The notes below the pieces were generated by a model. The model was not told the DNA's origin. It saw only the letters and a list, made by a program, of their open reading frames with translations, and made no database searches. Source: Lycium barbarum (lineage: Eukaryota; Streptophyta; Magnoliopsida; Solanales; Solanaceae). From it: 64,000 nucleotides of DNA. Positions 58,239 through 64,000 of this stretch are shown here, in pieces (position 1 is the stretch's first letter; each line of letters begins with the position of its first letter). Made by a program: the position numbers and the translations under genes. The stretch spans positions 5,929,205-5,993,204 of the forward strand of contig NC_083345.1 in assembly GCF_019175385.1 (NCBI RefSeq), in the 5' to 3' direction.

Positions 58239-61200
58239 TGTTGACACCCAATTTTGTCCCTCCTTTATTTTAATTTACTCAGGGCTTCTAAATTTACTGA
58301 CAAGCTAAATACTTTATTTTCACTACTATTATTTTTGCTACTTTTATTTTTTCAACATTATGAGCATTACTTTATCATAAATTTTAAACAGTTCATCATC
58401 GTTTCATTTTCGGGTCTGGACTCGTTAAATTAATTACAAGACAACACTTTGTAAAATATTTATTTTACATATTTATTGTCTTTACATAATATATATTATA
58501 CCAGTTATTAAATTGGAAGCCCAAAAAAAAATAATTAAATAGCGGAGGAAGGAACAACAATTTTCAGCCAAATTAATGGGTTAAAATACAAATACAATGT
58601 TATTCCCTACCCAAATAAACAACCCACATTTTAATACCCAACCCACATTATATCAGCCCACATTTAAATTAATCAACCAAGCCCAAATGATTCCCTACCC
58701 GGTCCAATAATTTTTCTGCGACCCGACCCAATACCTAAACCTACCCGCCCCCTTTTTCTTTCCTTTCTTCTCCTTAATCCGCCTCCCTCCTCCTCTTTCT
58801 CCTTTCCTCTCCCCTCCTTTCCCTCCTTTTCCCTTTCTCTGCCACACCCCTACCCTTTCCTCTCTCTTCCCACGTTACCCGCTCCGCTCCACTTCCTTCT
58901 GTCCCCCACTATTCTCTTATACGCTCCTCTCTCTCTTTCTCAAACCCGAATCGAAACCCTATAAATGGGATGGTCTGGAGACGTTTAAGGGGGAGAAAGA
59001 AAGGAGAAAGAAAAAAGCAAAAACAAATCAACAAGAAAACAGATCGAAAAAAAAAGGGGTATTTTGGGGAAATCGTTTTAAGGGATTTTAAGATTTTTGG
59101 AAATTGATTCAGTGTTTTGGACAATAGAATTACTCACATTTTTTAGACAAGTTTTGTTTTAGCGTTCTTCAGGAAACGATTATTCAGCGTTTCCCACAGC
59201 TTACCCTCACATTTCGTACAGTTTTTACCAATCATCATCTATTCTCGAACATTTACTCGACATTAACTTTCGGGTCTGTTTCAATCTGAGGTTCGAATCG
59301 TTCGTCGTGTTCGGGTCGTTTTCTGCGGTACTCGGGTATGTTAGTATAATCTAAGACATTTTGTTGGTAATAAGAATGTTCAAGCATGTCTTATTTGTGT
59401 AAGTGTTGATTTTCTGTTTGAGAGTATGGGAGATATACCTAAATATATTAGATGTATATAGTTCCTATATACCTTTGAGCTACAAGAATTTATACATTAG
59501 AGTATATATCGGGTATATCATTTATGTGGATTCTGTATTATTAGTTTGTGCGTCATGATGGTATTAAGTTGGATCCGGATCTTAATTGTTTGCTTCTTTG
59601 GACTGCTCGTTATTAGTTTCTAGATTCTGAATATCGTGTGTATCATTCGAGCTCTGTCTTGTTTATTAGAAATCTGGAATTAATTAAGCATGGTTGAGTT
59701 TTATGAATTTAGATATTTAGTTCTGTTTCAACTTTCAACATATATGCGAAGTATGACTTCCTGTTGCCCTGTTCTGTTTTCATCTCCATGTTTGTTAAAT
59801 ATGTCTATTTACATATATGAATATCCTTGTTGAATACGGCTGTTTTGTGTGAATTGGTGTTGGTTATTGGTTTAGTTCATATTTGGTTTAAGTTTAGTAT
59901 GCATATGCTGTTTCATATAATCTATGCCCTGTCGAGTTTTCGTTTCTCTTTTTTTTTTTTTTTTTTTTTTTTAAGAAACTTTATCACTTCAAAGCTGCAA
60001 GATTGTACTTGACTTAAAAAATGATTCTGCTTTTGTTATGTGGGATTGGATAGGAGTTGGTTTGTTCACTGTTTAGTGTAGGAACTGATTTAGGAAACAA
60101 CGTCGCAGCTTTGCTGCCTAAAATATCCTTAATGACAAATTTTGTTTCGACCTAATTAAGTGTTTATTATAAGAATTAAAGATTAGGGGAATCATGTGTG
60201 TTAATGCTTTGGAGGTGATAAATGATTTGAATACTCTTTCAAGCCGCTGATTTTCTAAAAAAAAACTGAATTCTTGTCTTACCTGAACCTGTTATATGCT
60301 TTGTTGTCTTCCTTGAAATGGCTGTCGAGGTTTTAGTATTTTTCCTTTTCTTATTATTTGAAATAAGGAGGAATATGTTTGATCTATCATTCTTGGTCTA
60401 GGATGGTGTTTGGGTCTTTAGCCTATTTCAATTCAGTTAACTCATAAAAGAATGTCCCTTTGCAAGAAATTCAGGTCTGTTGATAAATAGCTTTAAGCAA
60501 AACTTGTTGAATATAGATGAGGAGATTATATCCTACTCTTGTTTTGAATTAATTTGACGAAATTAATGTGCTTAATTCTTTTCTTCAATGGAATTCCACA
60601 GTGGTACTTAACCAATGCATATTCGATCTGTTTGGTTCCGCACTGATAAGAAAACAAATTAGCTACTGGTCGTTCCATGTGTGCAAAAATGAAAACAGTT
60701 TCATCTAATTGAATGTACTACTTTGGATGATAATTTTTAGTATGAGTACTATCATGTTGGAGTCTTGTTTCCTTTCCTTGTGTGAAATGTGTTAATGATT
60801 AAGCGTAAAATATTATGGACAGAACATTCGTAATCTTCTACATAGGTTAGAAATTATGATCATGGTTTTTATGTTAGAATGTGTGTTGAAAGAAACATTC
60901 TTGAACTGTTAATACGCTAACTGAGAAAGGTCCCCTGTTTTAATTAAATCGTTAATTCATTTTGAGGTGATAAGACCACTTTCGCTGCTGCTGCATATTT
61001 TTAGCAAATCGCTCTAAGATTTAGCTCTAATTCGTTGAGAAATCATCACATCACCGTGTCGTTGTTCATTAGAGTCATTCAGATCTGTTTCGGTTAAGAT
61101 TTGCAGAATTAAGATTAGTAGTTTTTTTTTCCAGCTTTAGTTTACATGGCAATATGTTTAATTTCGAGAATGAATGTTATCCAGAGGCTAATTCACAAGT

Positions 61201-62617
61201 ATGCACTGATATGTGTTCGACTGTTTGTATACAGAGGAATCATGAACTCATATTTGTCCATTTTAATTTACAGTCCATACTAAATAGATGCATTCCTTTG
61301 TTTTCTAATCTTAAAATCCATTATCTGCCATTGTGGTGGTGGGTTTATGGGTAGAATGCTGCGTTCTTCACTTGATCATAAGCATAAGTCTTTAATTTTC
61401 TTCTTTATCCTCTATAATTATTTTAGTCGGGTTTTCTTTCTAATCCTTTATATTTTTCTTTTCTTTGTTTCGCATGTACAACCGGAGCCGAAGAGTTTCG
61501 CTTCGAAACTCAACGACACCGCTTATGGAGTTTGCCTATCTGCGCCCAATCTTGCTTGAGTTGAAAATCACGGAAAATCTCAATCTCTTATGAAAGTCAA
61601 AAAATGGCTTTTTCACCTTTTTATATACCATCTTTGTCATCTCATTTTCATTCTTCGATATTTTGTTTATGTGTTTGGTGTGACTAACATTTTGTATTAT
61701 TTTATTTTCCTGACTTAAATGAACGTTAGCAAATTAGTGAAGTTTAATAATGGGTAGTTAATTCCACAAATTCATACTCACTTCTAGTTATATTCTAAAC
61801 TATTTATGGTATCTATAATATTTATTCGAGTAATTGATTTTCAAATAGCATGACTATATATTTCAAGTCAAAGGAATCATACTTTATTTTACTATCTTAA
61901 AATTCTCAAAACGTCACTAATGTGTAAGTATTAATCCGGGTATTCTTTATAAACATTATTTTTAATACGTATTCTTAGCCGAATTGGTTAAATAAGTTAA
62001 TAAAAATAAAAAAAAAAAACTCACCTCCTTCGCATCCTATTTATAAAATAAGTTTAGATTTCTCTACATCGCAATATTCATACAATATAATTTTTATCTA
62101 AAGTTTACATTTGTTGAATCTCCTCTACAAGTATTATTTTAAACAATACTATTATACTTTCGTTTACAGCCTTAACAACATTTATAAGTCGTATTTTAAA
62201 ATAGCATTAGAAGTATTCTTTTATACAGATTATTACCTTCTACAAATCCTATTTTTCAAACAACATTTCTATATATCTATATAGTAACTTTAGCTATATT
62301 TACAAAAGCTATTTTCTTTCCTACAGTACTATATTTACACTTAGCCTAATTAATTATAAGTCCGGTCGGTTAACCATTGTTAATGGGTCTTAAAGGATGC
62401 CTAATACCTTCCCTTTAGACTAATTGAACCTTTACCTAGAATCTTTTGGTTTCGTAGACTTTACAATAATATCAACTTTAGATAACTACTTTAATAAAAT
62501 TTAGGTGTCCTAATTCACCGTAAATAATTAGGTGGCGACTCCTTAACATTAAACAAAAAACAAGAATCTCCAATATGTTGTACTCTAATTTAACTCCGGT
62601 TAAAATGGGGTGTGACA
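58239..62617 (+). repeat. 3' LTR
   Basis: 4379 bp, near-identical to the 5' LTR, with the same TATA element and the same pyrimidine-rich tract. Observed substitutions include C/T in 'ttctccgccac', A/T in 'cgacataaac', A/G in 'ccttatgtg', T/G in 'ggagttttcc' and G/T in 'aagacgtatt'. Confidence 0.95.
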
Positions 62618-62866
62618 TCATGTATATGCGTTTGCCTTATTTTTGCATTTAAAAAAAAATATTTTGTGATATATTTAGGGCTTGTTTGGCCATGAAAATT
62701 GGGAGTGTTTGAAAAATATAGTTTTTGTTTTCAAAACAACTGAAAAACTTAAAAAATACACTTTGAGTAAGTTTAAGTGTCTATCTGGTCACCTTATAAG
62801 TTTATATGTCTATCTTACAAAACATGTCAAGTTTAAGGGTCCATCTAGGTATTAAGCCTACAATCT

Positions 62867-64000
62867 ATATATAGGTCCCCCCTTATGCTTCCCAACAAAA
62901 ACTTTTAGCTTTATATTTTAACATTTTAAAAACCTAAATGCAGATAGGCTTGGGGGTTTACTTTATCAATTCAAATTTTTAACCACACGGTTAAAATTTG
63001 AAATTTTGTTTTTGAATTTAAAAGATTACATAAATATTGAGTTTGATTTGGATCAAACTCCTTATAAGTTATTTTGGATAGCACGAAGTATATCTTAAAT
63101 GTTTTGCAGATTGCCCGGAGATCCAAAATTCAATTCCAAATTTTTAACTACACAGTTAAAATTTGGAATTTTGCTTTTAAATTCAAAAGCTTGGATAAGG
63201 TTGTTTATTTGGATCAAGCTCATCATAAGAGTTTTGGATCACATGGAACATATTTTATTTTAAATTGTAAATGCAGATTCTAGATAAGTATTCGATTTAA
63301 ATTAAAATTTACTTACTACATAAATATTTAAATGTTGATAACTTTCATGTATATATGTTCCATTTTTTGAAAATAAGTAATTAGTTATCTTGATGTTTAG
63401 AATATAAAGAATTTTCATATTTCAATGTAAAACGTGTTATCTTTCAATTTTAAAATGATATGTGCCAATTAAAATTCAAAGAGTTTATCTATTAATTTTC
63501 ATATTTATCTTTTAAATTAGTTTTGTCCTAATTCTCATTAACTTTGTCTTAAAATTGTCAAATGACTTGTTATTAGCTTGCCACTTGGCTTAAGCACGTT
63601 GCTTATACCTCTCCTATTTTATATATATAGATATTGATTTCTAAAGTATGCTCATTTTTTTGAGACGTAATTTCTTTTATTTCTCTTTTTATATCTTTTT
63701 AGTATCTAGTGTAGCTTTTTATGTTGTATAATTTATAATTTGACGAGGCTTTCTCGGTATTTATGGTTAAAAAAATCATTATTTTTATCAAATCTAAAGA
63801 ATATAAATTGTTAAATATCCGGCAAAGATTAAAAATATTAACTTTTGACAAATTTGAAAGATCAAAATTGTTCAGTGCACACTTAAGGAACTATATTAAG
63901 ATTACCCTCAAGGCTCAAACATAAGAAATCATTTTTGTCATTTTGTCGGGACGAATCAATTAAGGTGAAGAAAATAATCAATAAAAGAAAAAAAGTCAAA
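62867..64000. other. Right flank, no recognised gene
   Basis: AT-rich sequence. A possible Helitron 5' terminus on the minus strand (A followed by TCTATATATATAAAATAGGA, ending at 63631) is noted; its 3' end was not found. Short frames here have no known domain. Confidence 0.35.

Larger units (their letters stand above)
46083..62617 (+). mobile_element. Ogre/Tat-like LTR retrotransposon, gag only (16.5 kb)
   Basis: A complete element by structure. Two 4.38-kb LTRs begin TGTTGACACCC and end GGGGTGTGACA and are flanked by the exact 5-bp duplication TCATG (46078-46082, 62618-62622). The primer site TGGCGACTCCGCTGGGGA lies 3 nt after the left LTR and a purine tract AAGAGGGG lies before the right one. 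The internal 7.8 kb has a frameshifted gag but no protease, reverse transcriptase, RNase H or integrase; tandem repeats occupy 54340-57220. LTR size, the tRNA-Arg-type primer and the gag finger CAYHSGVAGHAIEDC fit the Tat/Ogre clade. It must have moved with proteins supplied by another copy. It is inserted in the right arm of the foldback element. Confidence 0.92.
45443..62859. mobile_element. Palindromic foldback element split by an LTR retrotransposon
   Basis: The outer ends AGGCTTAATACCTAGATG at 45443 and its near-perfect reverse complement ending at 62859 are flanked by ACAATCT (45436-45442, 62860-62866; 8 bp if a T is included). Removing the inserted retrotransposon and one copy of its target duplication leaves about 870 bp forming two arms of about 430 bp, with high identity throughout, around a small loop near 45880. 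The whole element would extrude as one long hairpin. No coding capacity. A 7- or 8-bp duplication fits hAT better than Mutator, but this is unsettled. Confidence 0.85.

Overview
This is plant nuclear DNA: AT-rich, intron-bearing and dominated by transposable elements. The mix points to a eudicot, and Solanaceae is my best guess: Ogre/Tat-type and Del/Tekay-type LTR elements, Tourist and Stowaway MITEs, Helitron-like 3' ends, RTE- and L1-type LINE tails, and jacalin-related lectins. The family is inferred from the look of the repeats; no database was searched. Only three loci look like host genes: a ten-exon DNA-repair gene, a small array of jacalin-related lectin genes, and a tRNA-Leu.

Layout. 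1-7300 is repeat ground: a 3' LTR (177-1067), MITEs, a retroposon-like unit carrying tRNA-Leu(AAG) (4044-4720), and a Helitron-like block (4909-7272). 7326-14291, minus strand, is an apparently intact endonuclease III homologue (NTH1) with 10 exons. They join to 999 nt with every phase consistent; the introns hold LINE and MITE insertions. 15440-30455, minus strand, is a jacalin-related lectin array: one good gene (15440-15976), one 3' remnant (about 23640-23875), one gene with a lost stop codon and a new hydrophobic tail (27583-28278), and several copies of a 5' untranslated exon. The array is broken up by a LINE remnant, a solo LTR with a hAT insertion, a 1.9-kb foldback element full of short hairpins, and a PIF/Harbinger-like element.

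30578-45440 is almost all mobile: a foldback element with a 9-bp target duplication, a second Helitron-like block (31890-34813), a palindromic cluster with three tRNA-like modules (35172-35979), the 3' part of a Gypsy-type element, and a 3.3-kb solo Del/Tekay-like LTR inserted in that element's LTR. 45443-62859 is a palindromic foldback element split by a 16.5-kb Ogre/Tat-like LTR retrotransposon (46083-62617). That retrotransposon has near-identical 4.38-kb LTRs, a tRNA-Arg-type primer site, a frameshifted gag, no recognisable pol, and about 3 kb of tandem repeats where pol would be expected.

The host genes appear independent. NTH1 should act in base excision repair in organelles and/or nucleus; the lectins in carbohydrate recognition or stress response. 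Nearly all other coding-looking frames are chance frames or TE remnants.
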